This document shows positions 20,677-29,965 of a stretch of DNA of 64,000 nucleotides, piece by piece. Position 1 is the first letter of the stretch. Every line of letters begins with the position of its first letter. The DNA is from Psychromonas arctica DSM 14288. GTDB taxonomy: Bacteria; Pseudomonadota; Gammaproteobacteria; Enterobacterales; Psychromonadaceae. The stretch is taken from the NCBI RefSeq assembly GCF_000482725.1, contig NZ_AXWP01000001.1:254163-318162 (forward strand). Reading direction: 5' to 3'. The notes under the pieces were generated by a model that made no database searches, was not told the DNA's origin, and worked only from the letters and a program-made list of their open reading frames with translations. A program made the position numbers and the translations under genes.

Positions 20677-21651
20677 ATGATTCAAATTATTGGTGCTGGG
20701 GCAATCGGCTGTTTATGGCTGGCAAAACTACAACAGTCAGGCAGCGTTTGTCACCTTGTTTCTAGATCAAAAACCACAAACTTAACCTTACAGTTTACAG
20801 ATTTATCTGGTGAGCAAAGTTTACTTACTGTTTCCATTAGTCAACGGCTATTAAATACAAGCGCGGAGCAGAAAAGAAGTACTATTCTAGTTTGTGTCAA
20901 AGCACAGCACGTTGTCTCTGCTTTATTAGCACAGCAACAATATATAGATAAAAAACAAACACTTATTTTGATGCATAATGGTTATGGTTGTGCAGAAAAA
21001 GTACGTAAACACTTCCCAAATAATCCAATCATCTGTGCGACTACGGCAAATGCAAGTTTACTCAATGCACCTCTCGATATTACGCACACAGGAATTGGTC
21101 CTACTTACCTAGGTCCTTTTACAGATTTAGCGGCAGTGAAGGCTCAAACAAAGGAAAAGGGACAATCAGCAACGCAGCTGCAGCATATTTTAATACCTGT
21201 TATTGAGCCACTGCAACAAGCAATGCCAGACGTATGTTGGAGTGAAGACATTGTCAAAAAATGTTGGCTAAAGTTAGCCATCAATGCTGTTATTAACCCC
21301 TTAACGGCAATTCACCAAATACAAAATGGAAAATTGAAATATTCTGAATATACTGTTGTCATTCAATCTCTAGTTGCAGAAATTGTTGCCATTGCCAAAG
21401 CAGAACATATTGATTTTGAATTACTCACTTTGCAGCAAAGCATCGATCAAGTAATCTTAGCAACAGCAAAAAACTTTTCATCAATGAACCGTGACATTTT
21501 TTATCATAGGCCGACTGAAATCGAATTTATTAATGGTTATTTAATCAAAAAGGCACAACAACATAACCTTGAGGCGCCTCTTTTACATGAGTTATACAAT
21601 AAAGTTAAAGTGTTGGAGAATCGCTCAGCAATTGCTGAAGATAAGTATTAA
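20677..21651 (+). CDS. panE: 2-dehydropantoate 2-reductase family protein (PanE-like)
   Basis: The protein reduces ketopantoate to pantoate with NADPH in the pantothenate pathway, if it is a true PanE. It has the dinucleotide motif IIGAGAIGCLWLAKL at the N-terminus, KAQHV, the HNGYG loop, and a C-terminal domain with CWLKLAINAVINPLTA containing the catalytic-type Lys. The ATG at 20677 (324 residues) puts the nucleotide motif at the very start, as usual; an ATG seven codons earlier is possible. Its last 47 bp overlap the end of the convergent lipoprotein gene. Confidence 0.9.
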   Translation: MIQIIGAGAIGCLWLAKLQQSGSVCHLVSRSKTTNLTLQFTDLSGEQSLLTVSISQRLLNTSAEQKRSTILVCVKAQHVVSALLAQQQYIDKKQTLILMHNGYGCAEKVRKHFPNNPIICATTANASLLNAPLDITHTGIGPTYLGPFTDLAAVKAQTKEKGQSATQLQHILIPVIEPLQQAMPDVCWSEDIVKKCWLKLAINAVINPLTAIHQIQNGKLKYSEYTVVIQSLVAEIVAIAKAEHIDFELLTLQQSIDQVILATAKNFSSMNRDIFYHRPTEIEFINGYLIKKAQQHNLEAPLLHELYNKVKVLENRSAIAEDKY

Positions 21652-22612
21652 TATGCTCGTTTAGCTTATCTCTTAAACGCAGCTCCAATAACTCTGGTTG
21701 CTGCGAAGACACTTTAATTGGCCAACGTTTACGGCTAATCACTTTTCCATTTTCTGAAAAACTCAGTTCGTAACTTCCACGTAACCAGTACCATTGTTCG
21801 AGACGCGTTGGTTTAGTCACATCAATCGAGCTTGATAATTGTAAACTTGATATATCAACAACTTTCACTCCCAATGTTGATAATCCTGCTTGTAATAAAC
21901 TGCTATCTGTCTCGCTATCATCAGCAACGCTAACCTCTAAGGAAGCTAAGCTATTACGTATTAACTGTTCAATGTCTTGGCTAGAAACCTCAATAGGAAT
22001 ACCGCGTCCTCTAATATATGCTAGCTGTAAATCAGCCATTTTGCGCGAAACTTGCAGATCTCTAGCATTTCGTAATGCGTTAACGGCTAAAATAGAATTG
22101 GGTGCGGTATTACGACTATACTCTATCAGCTTAAGCGCCTCTTGATCCGCTTCCATAATTACTTCTGTAAGGTTTTGTGCGGCACTAATCTTATGCAGCA
22201 CTGCTAGCGCATAATATTCACCACTTGGGCTCAACCAAGTCTGTTTTATTTCAACGCCTGCAATTGCTTGATTTGTTTCCGTAGCAATATTACGTTGTAA
22301 ACTGCTCGAACTCTCCATAGTGACACCTAAAGCACTTTCATTTTTGATTGCCTCGGTCAATGTATGTGTTTCAGCTTTGACATTAACGGAAAATATTTCA
22401 ACCAAATTAGCAACCGCATTTTTACCCGCAAGTGTTCTACTTGATGCTTGTCCCACAGCCGTTAAATAGACATTACTTGGATAAGTAGTTTGCGCATGGT
22501 CAATCCAATCCGGTCGTTGTTTGTTATCTTGCTCTAGATCGCTCGATGATGAGCAAGCGGCAATAAATAACATTGATAATAAAATAGGTATCGAGAAGGT
22601 TATTTTGTTCAT
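21605..22612 (-). CDS. LPP20-family lipoprotein
   Basis: This 335-residue protein has a lipoprotein signal (LLSMLFIAACSSSS, lipidated Cys near residue 20). It continues with RPDWI and YLTAVGQASSRTLAGKNAVANLVEIF, the pattern of LPP20-type lipoproteins that include flagellar FlgP-like proteins. It is the last gene of hinT-lpoB-(COG3014-like)-LPP20. Its role is unknown; an outer-membrane structural or assembly factor linked to LpoB is an inference from position. It overlaps panE tail to tail by 47 bp. Confidence 0.75.
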   Translation of the reverse strand: MNKITFSIPILLSMLFIAACSSSSDLEQDNKQRPDWIDHAQTTYPSNVYLTAVGQASSRTLAGKNAVANLVEIFSVNVKAETHTLTEAIKNESALGVTMESSSSLQRNIATETNQAIAGVEIKQTWLSPSGEYYALAVLHKISAAQNLTEVIMEADQEALKLIEYSRNTAPNSILAVNALRNARDLQVSRKMADLQLAYIRGRGIPIEVSSQDIEQLIRNSLASLEVSVADDSETDSSLLQAGLSTLGVKVVDISSLQLSSSIDVTKPTRLEQWYWLRGSYELSFSENGKVISRKRWPIKVSSQQPELLELRLRDKLNEHINTYLQQLLSDSPTL

Positions 22613-22693
22613 AAAAACTCCATAAAATTGAATCAGTAAAAACGATTGAATAAAAAATTTAATCCTGTCCTACGAGCCGTAATATATTTTATA

Positions 22694-23938
22694 TCATTGC
22701 TCATAATGGAACACTTTATCGGACAATCCTGTACTTAAAATGACATGCTGCTTTAACGCGGCTAATTCCACGACACTATCACCTTGATGATTGGTTGATA
22801 CAACAATATGATCAGCATCTGTTTCTAGATAACTAAACTGTATGGTTGCAGGTAACATATTCCAACTTCTCAAATCAGCTACCTCACTAAATATCGTTGC
22901 TAAGTTTGCTAGTATCCCCAAGATTGGATCTTTATCTTGCGCTTCCTTAACCAGTTGATATTTAGCAATAGCGCGCGTCGTTGTTAACAATAAAATGGAG
23001 GGATATTCTTTATCTAAATCTTCTCGTACTAGCTTATCTACATTTTCTACCACTTCACTGTTGATTTTCTGCTCATTGTCATTAATTTGATTGTGCTGAT
23101 CTCGGTGCTGAACACTTGTGTAAGCAGGCATCGAAACTCTGACAATTTGCTTGCCATTAAAACTAGGAACCGCGAGACTTTGTTGCACTTTATTTGAAAC
23201 AACCCCATCAAAATAAAGACCGAATACTTGGTGCTTTTTTTGCCTTACTTGCTTTAATTTACTCAGTACTGGATATTGTTTACTGTAATATTGGTATTGC
23301 GTGTCGTTGCCCATTTTATCACTCATGCGCAATAGGCCTAACTTCAATCCTCGAGGTAAGCTTATGTTACGTTCTTTGAGTATTTTCTCCGCTAATTGAT
23401 AGCTAATAAATGCATTAGAACGTTCATCCAGTAACTCATAAATAATTGCAGACAACAAATGGGTACTGGCCAATTGACCATTCAAGGAGTCACTTTGTGC
23501 TAATTTTTTCATTTCAACATCGGCTTGCAGCATTTCAACACGAGCATCATCTATGCCGTTGTTAAATAAATAACTCAATGCCAACATGTTATGCACCATC
23601 ACACGATCCGTAGGGTAGCCGCTGTAACGCCTAAATGTTTCATTGACTGTACCGGCAGCAACATTCTCCGAAATAGATGTTGCTTGTAATGAGAGCATTT
23701 CATTTTTTGCTTTTAATAAAGAATCTATTGATAACTCAAATTCACCGGAAAGTAACTGCAAATAGCCTAGATTCAAATAGTACTGTGCAAAATCAGATTG
23801 ATCGGGCTCTTTCTCACTCAGTATTGAGAGGATTTTTTCTGGGGGTTCTTGTTGAAGTTGGTTAGCCAGTTTAATATTGTTATGTTGAGCTGCGCAGCCC
23901 GATAATAAGCATAAAAGAACAAACATTATTTTGTGCAT
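22694..23938 (-). CDS. Uncharacterised lipoprotein, resembles COG3014
   Basis: The 414-residue protein begins with a lipoprotein signal (MFVLLCLLSGCAAQ). Its first half has TPR-like helical repeats: QYYLNLGYLQLLSGEFELSI, then VHNMLALSYLFNNGIDDARV. A conserved YSGYPTDRV motif lies between them. The second half is probably a beta domain (KQIVRVSMPAYTSV). It resembles the COG3014 group found next to lpoB in vibrios, but I assign that from memory of pattern. It lies 81 bp upstream of the LPP20 gene and 152 bp after lpoB. Confidence 0.65.
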   Translation of the reverse strand: MHKIMFVLLCLLSGCAAQHNNIKLANQLQQEPPEKILSILSEKEPDQSDFAQYYLNLGYLQLLSGEFELSIDSLLKAKNEMLSLQATSISENVAAGTVNETFRRYSGYPTDRVMVHNMLALSYLFNNGIDDARVEMLQADVEMKKLAQSDSLNGQLASTHLLSAIIYELLDERSNAFISYQLAEKILKERNISLPRGLKLGLLRMSDKMGNDTQYQYYSKQYPVLSKLKQVRQKKHQVFGLYFDGVVSNKVQQSLAVPSFNGKQIVRVSMPAYTSVQHRDQHNQINDNEQKINSEVVENVDKLVREDLDKEYPSILLLTTTRAIAKYQLVKEAQDKDPILGILANLATIFSEVADLRSWNMLPATIQFSYLETDADHIVVSTNHQGDSVVELAALKQHVILSTGLSDKVFHYEQ

Positions 23939-23986
23939 AAAGAGACCACTTTCAAATTAAATAAGCGCTAAGTAGAGCTTAATTAG

Positions 23987-24071
23987 ATATACCCATTATA
24001 TTCAACATAGGACATCAGCAAGCTGAGTGTGCACAGGTGCTAGTATAACGTTGTCTATCTAACGGGTATAT
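23987..24071. repeat. 85-bp element bounded by ATATACCC inverted repeats
   Basis: ATATACCCATTA at the left and its inverse at the right (11 of 12 matching) bound this stretch in the lpoB-lipoprotein gap. The ends resemble those of the 20364-20626 element, so it may be an internally deleted relative. Confidence 0.55.
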
Positions 24072-24090
24072 GAATGTCGATTGAATATGC

Positions 24091-24690
24091 TTAACCGCGT
24101 AGTTTACTGTTTTTAACCAGTTTCTTGATTTTCTTCTCACCAATCCACACTTTACGATTATCTTTAATACTAATCAGCTCTAGATTAACTTGATAGAAGC
24201 GAACTTGAGTGCTGCCATCAACATCAATAATAGTGTTGATTTGACCTTGCATCATAAAATCAGCACCATATTCTTGGCCCATTTCTTTACGTGTTGCTTC
24301 AGAAGCATTTAAGTCTTGATCCGCTCGTTCATCACGAATTTCTTGACGGTTAGCAGAACTTGCTACAAATTGCACTTCACCTGAATTGATTAACTCACGC
24401 TCCATGTTCGCAATAAAGGTATTAGTATTGATATGCTCATGGCTTAAGTTTTTCACTCGGCCAACAATGACAGCAGGATCTTTACCTTCACTTTTAACAA
24501 ATTTAGAAATCCAAGCGCGGGATAAAGAATCTTCGATCATTTCACGTGCGACTAATTGAGAGTCGGTATCATTCCATGCGCCACTTAAATCAATTTGTTG
24601 TTGGGCATCCAAACGCTCAACAGATGTTGAACAAGCAGATAAAATCACACTTGCTACTATTGCTAACCAAAAACTAGATTGTATTTTCAT
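24091..24690 (-). CDS. lpoB: Penicillin-binding protein activator LpoB
   Basis: LpoB is an outer-membrane lipoprotein that activates the bifunctional peptidoglycan synthase PBP1B. The 199-residue form starts at the ATG at 24690, preceded by AGGTGG; a GTG at 24702 lacks a suitable site. The lipobox is VILSACST. The globular domain shows GRVKNLSHEHINTNTF and GADFMMQGQINTI, and YQVNLELI...RKVWIGEKKIKK near the end. It lies 184 bp after hinT, the same neighbourhood as in enterics. Confidence 0.9.
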   Translation of the reverse strand: MKIQSSFWLAIVASVILSACSTSVERLDAQQQIDLSGAWNDTDSQLVAREMIEDSLSRAWISKFVKSEGKDPAVIVGRVKNLSHEHINTNTFIANMERELINSGEVQFVASSANRQEIRDERADQDLNASEATRKEMGQEYGADFMMQGQINTIIDVDGSTQVRFYQVNLELISIKDNRKVWIGEKKIKKLVKNSKLRG

Positions 24691-24874
24691 CGTAAATTCC
24701 ACCTAAAAAGAATGATTGAAGATAACTGTAAATATTCATTAACCATGACATAAAAAATCATCTATTTACAGTAATGTGATTAGTTTATCTATTTGTAAAA
24801 GTATAATGAGCTTGTTTGACTTCATTGAGCCTCATTAGCAGCGAGTAATGAAAGTAAAACGTAAGCAGTCTATT

Positions 24875-25222
24875 TTAGTTCACCAATTTACCTAGAGCTT
24901 TACCACCTAACAAGTGTAAGTGAATATGGTACACCTCCTGCCCCCCATCAGCATTACAATTCATGATTAAACGATAACCCGATTCAGCAATCCCCTCTTG
25001 CTTAGCTAAATTTTTTGCAACGGTATACATTTTACCAATAAGAAACTCATCTTCTATTTCGATATCATTTGCAGTTGCGATCAATTTATTAGGAATGATC
25101 AAAATATGTGTTGGTGCTTGTGGTGAAATATCGCGAAAAGCAGTCACATATTGATCTTGATATAACGTATCAGACGGAATATCTTTATCAATAATTTTTC
25201 TAAATATGGTTTCTTCAGCCAT
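24875..25222 (-). CDS. hinT: HIT-family purine nucleoside phosphoramidase HinT
   Basis: The 115-residue protein hydrolyses adenosine phosphoramidates and aminoacyl-adenylates. The histidine triad is [10 protein letters not shown], with the N-terminal [13 protein letters not shown] and [16 protein letters not shown] also typical. Start and length match E. coli HinT closely. It heads the minus-strand run that continues to lpoB. Confidence 0.96.
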   Translation of the reverse strand: MAEETIFRKIIDKDIPSDTLYQDQYVTAFRDISPQAPTHILIIPNKLIATANDIEIEDEFLIGKMYTVAKNLAKQEGIAESGYRLIMNCNADGGQEVYHIHLHLLGGKALGKLVN

Positions 25223-25307
25223 CTTAAATCCTTAAAGCTAGTATTAAATTAATTTCTTAACGACAATTAAGTGTTTGCCGCACCATACAATAAAATAGGT
25301 AAAACGA

Positions 25308-26174
25308 TTACAACTCCGCAATCGCCCCTTTACCAATCCCTTCATAAGCATAAACAGTCACATTGTTCTGACCTTCATCTTGCTTAATGGTTTCACAAAT
25401 AAAGCGAGCTAACTCTTCAACCGTCGTGTCATTATTGAGTACTTCACTGCGACTCGCCGGCATCAATAGTTCGAAATATCCTTGCGCAGAATGATAAGCA
25501 GAACAATGCATAGGTACCGTTGACGCTTTAGGTGAAAAAGATAATAACGCAGGATCCAATAGGTCCTCATCGCTTGCTAAGTAGATATCTGTCCAACGTT
25601 GGGCCCACTTTTCAACCCATAGTTCACTGTATTGATCATTGATATAAATATCAATTTTTGAACGATGACCATGCGCAATTCGTTGACAATTTCCATCGTG
25701 CTTTTTCAATCCGTGAGTGTAGTGATAAAACGGTGTCGAGATCACTTCTGAACGTAACGTAATCGATAATCCGGTTATATTTTCAGGCAACTTAACTAAT
25801 AATACTTGCTCTAAATAAGCCTCTAATACCGAGATAGTGACAGCGTCGCACTCTAATAAACAATAAGCTTGGTGCGGACTTTTTAGCTGAATAGCACTAT
25901 TATCTTCAAGTACATAGTCAACTTGCGTTCGGTCTGCATCAATCGATATAGTGCATTGCTTTGCTGCCTTCGGCACGATAAGTTTATGATCGACTTCCGC
26001 GTCAATAATTGCTTTAATTTGTTTTTTGACTAATGAAAAATCTAATAGCATAGATTGTTCATTTAACTGTCCATCTAAAATTACGTCGACTTGGTGACTT
26101 TCGCCTACAAAACCACGTTTATGGTCTAAATAAGTAGAGTCAATGACCGTTAAATCTCGTACAAATAATTTCAT
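25308..26174 (-). CDS. Double-domain 6-pyruvoyl-tetrahydropterin synthase family protein
   Basis: The 288-residue protein looks like two fused QueD/PTPS-type units. The first (about 1-130) has GESHQVDVIL and LLDFSLVKKQIKAII followed by DHKLIVP; the second (about 150-288) has RIAHGHRSKIDIYI and a C-terminal YEGIGKGA. Single-domain members make 6-carboxytetrahydropterin for queuosine or related pterins. The His-x-His pattern is reduced in the first half, so only one unit may bind metal. Its substrate is not known from sequence. Confidence 0.75.
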   Translation of the reverse strand: MKLFVRDLTVIDSTYLDHKRGFVGESHQVDVILDGQLNEQSMLLDFSLVKKQIKAIIDAEVDHKLIVPKAAKQCTISIDADRTQVDYVLEDNSAIQLKSPHQAYCLLECDAVTISVLEAYLEQVLLVKLPENITGLSITLRSEVISTPFYHYTHGLKKHDGNCQRIAHGHRSKIDIYINDQYSELWVEKWAQRWTDIYLASDEDLLDPALLSFSPKASTVPMHCSAYHSAQGYFELLMPASRSEVLNNDTTVEELARFICETIKQDEGQNNVTVYAYEGIGKGAIAEL

Positions 26175-26207
26175 TCTTTAATCACTTTTTTAAATTAACA
26201 ATCAACC

Positions 26208-27284
26208 CTAAAAAGGCGCTTTGCCATCGTCAGATATTTGTGTCGACTCAGTTTTGCTATCAGATTCGATTAACGCATCGCGTTTAAGTTGTTCACGAAG
26301 ATTCGGTGGAATACCTTGAATAGTCAATGTATCGGAAGCTTCATCATAGGTGATCGAAGTACCTAAATGTTTTTGGTCAAAGCTGATGTTCATACCTCCG
26401 CCTTGGCCTGTATACTTGGTTAACTTTCTCATTAATGCTCGGTCTGCAGGAAAGTTCTCTTCTAGTTGATAATCCTCACTAACAAAATCATAAAAACTGC
26501 CTTCTAGGCTAGAAGCACTTTTAAACTCTTCTGATAAACTCGATAGGTCAATATCTTCACCTTCTTTTAATTGTTCTTTACAATAATTTGAAGTGACTTC
26601 GCGCACCGCTTGTTTTTGTTCAGTAGGCAGAGCTTGTTTTTCACAAAACTCATCGACCGCTTTTAACAACCCCTGATTTTGTGCTTTCGCATCAAAACCC
26701 TCTTTTGCACCCATAAAGTCTAAAAAGAAATCGGATACTTTTCTACCCACACGCCCTTTAATAAATGAGATATAGCGATTAGCTTCTGGATCGCGAGCTA
26801 ATAAAGTGAGATCAATTCTGGCCACAAGTTGAATTTTACTGGTTTCAATATGCTGACTAACTTGTAGTTCTAAGTTTTCGTTAACACTAATAGATTGGTT
26901 ATTTTGTAATAAAGCCACCAATAAATAATCACTGGTGGTCCAACTGTACTTAGTAATTAACAACACACCTTCTTCTGCGAAGTCATGTTCTTTTAATTCA
27001 TTAACTAAGCACGTTGCTGCTTGTTGTGAAAAGCTAACGAAGTCTAACTCACCCGCTAACTCTTCTTTCAAAGCGCGTTGAAATACTTGTGGCTTGTCTG
27101 CTTCGGCTGCGAAATAAGCAAATGCTTTATTTGATTTACTTTGGTAACCACGGTGTAAGTCCATCACCAGTTGCTCAATAGAAGGGGAAATAGGTAATTC
27201 ACCTTCGCGCATTTTACAATTTAAAACCCCTTCGCTATTGTAACTAAGAGAATGTAAAATGATGTTAGTAGCAGAAACGTTCAT
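26208..27284 (-). CDS. yejK: Nucleoid-associated protein NdpA/YejK
   Basis: This 358-residue protein belongs to the YejK/NdpA nucleoid-associated family. Conserved features include the N-terminal IILHSLSYNSEG, SYNCK-like and FISFIKGRVGRKVSDFF-type segments, and FDQKHLGTSITYDEASDTLTI near the C-terminus. The ATG at 27284 gives the usual N-terminus; a start at 27335 adds 17 residues without support. It is divergent from yejL-yejM, as in E. coli. Confidence 0.93.
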   Translation of the reverse strand: MNVSATNIILHSLSYNSEGVLNCKMREGELPISPSIEQLVMDLHRGYQSKSNKAFAYFAAEADKPQVFQRALKEELAGELDFVSFSQQAATCLVNELKEHDFAEEGVLLITKYSWTTSDYLLVALLQNNQSISVNENLELQVSQHIETSKIQLVARIDLTLLARDPEANRYISFIKGRVGRKVSDFFLDFMGAKEGFDAKAQNQGLLKAVDEFCEKQALPTEQKQAVREVTSNYCKEQLKEGEDIDLSSLSEEFKSASSLEGSFYDFVSEDYQLEENFPADRALMRKLTKYTGQGGGMNISFDQKHLGTSITYDEASDTLTIQGIPPNLREQLKRDALIESDSKTESTQISDDGKAPF

Positions 27285-27535
27285 AGATAGAGAGACCTTA
27301 TTGGAGCAAGTGAACTGAATTAGTAAATTATACACACCACGGCGGATCTTAAAATAGCAAATCGATGCTTATTGTTCGGATTCACTTTCATAATTCACAG
27401 GCTGATGTGCTAGAGAACACAATATGTTTGGTTAATTATCCGATTAACTTTAAAATTCCAGTCTTTAAGTGATTGGTATAATAATATGAGTGCGGTATCA
27501 TATCGTAATTATTATCCCTTAATTAGAAGTTTATT

Positions 27536-27760
27536 ATGCCAATTCAATCGAAATACTCTAGCCAAAAAATCGAAACTATTCTTGACCAGGTAATGGAGGT
27601 TTTACATGACAATGATGTGTCCGTTGATTTGAGTCTAATGATTCTCGGAAATAGCATTACACATGTTATTAATAGCCAAGTACCAACATCTCAACGTAAA
27701 GCCATTAGCGACAAATTTGTAAAAGCATTAAGTGCTTCTATTAATTTGAAAGATAAATAA
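27536..27760 (+). CDS. yejL: YejL family protein (UPF0352)
   Basis: The 74-residue protein matches the small helical YejL family (QKIETILDQVMEVL, then LMILGNSITHVIN). Its function is not established. It ends 5 bp before yejM and is divergent from yejK, the same arrangement as in enterics. Confidence 0.92.
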   Translation: MPIQSKYSSQKIETILDQVMEVLHDNDVSVDLSLMILGNSITHVINSQVPTSQRKAISDKFVKALSASINLKDK

Positions 27761-27765
27761 TAACA

Positions 27766-29571
27766 ATGGTTGAAACGGGTCATAAATTCCACGATAACGT
27801 AGCCAAGCAAGTTGCTTGGGCTCACTGGTTTACATTTTTCAATATTGTTGCCATCTCTTTAATTAGCCTGCGTTATATCGCCTATTCAGGATTGGCCGAT
27901 TCAAGCTTAGGAATTTTTTATCAATTCTTAAGCTTAGTTGGTCATTTCAGTTTTCTCGGCGCGATGGTCTTTGGCATTCTCTTATTTCCGTTAGCATTTA
28001 TAGTCTCCCATAATTTGACCTATCGAATAATCTCAATTGTGATAGCAACCACTGCGATCACCTTTTTGATTGTTGATACACAAATTTTTCGGCTTTATGA
28101 TTTCCATCTAAATCCACTTATTTGGCAATTTTTACAAAAACCGGAACAAGTTGAAGCAATTTATTCAATCAACCTTCACTATATTTCAATACCAATCACA
28201 TTCTCATTGGAACTGATTTTTTCCTTTTTATTATGGAAAAAAGTACGAAAAATTCAGTCTAAACGTATCGGTAAGCCTATCGCGCTATTTTTATTTGCAG
28301 CTTTCGTGCTCACACATCTGGTTTTTATCTGGGCTGATGCCACGCAATATCGACCAATCACTCATCAAAAGTCACTTTACCCGTTATCTTATCCGATGAC
28401 TGCGCGCACTTTTTTGACCAAACAGGGTTGGTTAAATGAAGATAAATTACAAAAAAATAGCCTAGGTCAAGCAGGTACTAATCAGCAACAACTGAGGTAT
28501 CCGCTTGCCCCTCTCAGTTATGCAGAGCAGCCTACAACTAGCGTCAACGATAATATCTTAATTATTAATGTTGAGTCATTGCGCGCAGATATGTTGAATC
28601 CCAGCAACATGCCTAACTTAGCCGCATTAAGCGAACAAGGAATGAATTTTAAAAATCATTTCAGTGGTGCAAATAATAGCAGTCAAGGTGTGTTTAGCTT
28701 ATTTTATAGCTTACCAAACAGTTATTGGAATTCCGTAACTGAAAACCATATAGCCCCTATTTTCATGACTGAAATAACTGAGCAACAACGCTCAATGGGT
28801 TTATTTTCCAGTATTGGTTTTGTTCATCCTGAATTTTTACAGAGTAGCTTTAGCCAGTTAAAAGAAACACCTGATGTGTATTACTCAAAAGCTGAAAACA
28901 ACAATCAAGTCGTACAACAATGGATTAAATGGGCTGCTGCTCAACAATCAGATAAACCTTGGTTTAGCTATGTTTATTTAGAACAAAAAAATGATCATTT
29001 ATTTGCTCAAGCAACGCATCGAACGATTCCAGAGCAAAGTGAAAACCTGTCTTTATATCAGTCCCAGGTTGCCACTATTGATACTCAGATCCAGCGTTTG
29101 ATCGATACTTTAAAAGTTCAAAAACAATATCAAAGTACGATCATTGTGATCACTGGAACGCACGGCCAATCCTTTAAAGGTCAAAGTACCAATGATGAAT
29201 TAATTAATGGTTCACATGTACCATTAGTGATTATTCGGCCAGATAAAACTCCTAAGAGTGTGTATAGAATGACTAGCCATGTTGATATTATGCCAACCTT
29301 GATGCAGGACGTTTTCTCAGTTACCAACCCAACCAGCACTTACAGCAGTGGCCAACACTTGTTGGATGATAATGAACGCCAATATGTGCTATCTGGTGAC
29401 ATCGATAATTACATCATTTATGAAACAGATAAAATCACCCAGTTCTCTGGCAATGGCGACATTGATAGTATTGATTGGCAAGGCGAACGCGTTGAAAAAT
29501 CAGGACGTGAAAATGAATTTGATATTACTTTATTAATTGATGTGTTATCAAAATTACGTCGCTTCAATTAA
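27766..29571 (+). CDS. yejM: Inner-membrane protein YejM/PbgA (LapC)
   Basis: The 601-residue protein has five predicted membrane segments in residues 20-190 and a periplasmic sulfatase/alkaline-phosphatase-like domain. In E. coli it controls LpxC turnover and lipopolysaccharide level through LapB. The linker after the last helix has YPLSYPMTAR, and the periplasmic domain has ILIINVESLRADML, FKNHFSGANNSSQGVFS and ITGTHGQSF. The start overlaps closely with yejL (5 bp), implying co-transcription. Confidence 0.94.
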   Translation: MVETGHKFHDNVAKQVAWAHWFTFFNIVAISLISLRYIAYSGLADSSLGIFYQFLSLVGHFSFLGAMVFGILLFPLAFIVSHNLTYRIISIVIATTAITFLIVDTQIFRLYDFHLNPLIWQFLQKPEQVEAIYSINLHYISIPITFSLELIFSFLLWKKVRKIQSKRIGKPIALFLFAAFVLTHLVFIWADATQYRPITHQKSLYPLSYPMTARTFLTKQGWLNEDKLQKNSLGQAGTNQQQLRYPLAPLSYAEQPTTSVNDNILIINVESLRADMLNPSNMPNLAALSEQGMNFKNHFSGANNSSQGVFSLFYSLPNSYWNSVTENHIAPIFMTEITEQQRSMGLFSSIGFVHPEFLQSSFSQLKETPDVYYSKAENNNQVVQQWIKWAAAQQSDKPWFSYVYLEQKNDHLFAQATHRTIPEQSENLSLYQSQVATIDTQIQRLIDTLKVQKQYQSTIIVITGTHGQSFKGQSTNDELINGSHVPLVIIRPDKTPKSVYRMTSHVDIMPTLMQDVFSVTNPTSTYSSGQHLLDDNERQYVLSGDIDNYIIYETDKITQFSGNGDIDSIDWQGERVEKSGRENEFDITLLIDVLSKLRRFN

Positions 29572-29742
29572 AATTAATGGACTTAGTACATGAGCACTTG
29601 GGCTTAGAAACTCAGTTACTGTTGATAGTTTGTGAGACAAGGTTAGATTAAAACTAAATCGCTAACAGTTAATTAATGCTTAAAAGATCCGAATAGCATC
29701 GAATAACCTTTAAACCGCCTCTCCAATAAATAACGCCCAACA

Positions 29743-29774
29743 TAAAAAGCCAATACAGTGTATTGGATTTTTTG
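29743..29774 (+). terminator. Probable terminator after yejM
   Basis: CCAATACA and TATTGG (29750-29766) form a short stem followed by ATTTTTT. It lies about 180 bp after the yejM stop. Confidence 0.7.
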
Positions 29775-29817
29775 TTTATCCAGTTCATACAAGCTCAACT
29801 CTTGATAAACTAACTAG

Positions 29818-29863
29818 TACCAATCTAAGTAATTATCTAGTCATTTATTTATCCTGATTGGTA
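29818..29863. repeat. Small inverted-repeat element related to 9723-9752
   Basis: TACCAATC (29818-29825) and GATTGGTA (29856-29863) bound 46 bp. A 19-bp core is a perfect inverted copy of 9734-9752. The rest of the 29572-29965 gap holds the yejM terminator and nothing else I can name. Confidence 0.65.
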
Positions 29864-29965
29864 TAACTTGTATTGCGATTTTTCTGATCAACTGCCTTGT
29901 TTATAGTTTAGAACACACTTTTAAATGTTAGGTGTTGAAGATTTAATAATGAATATTTAGCGCGT

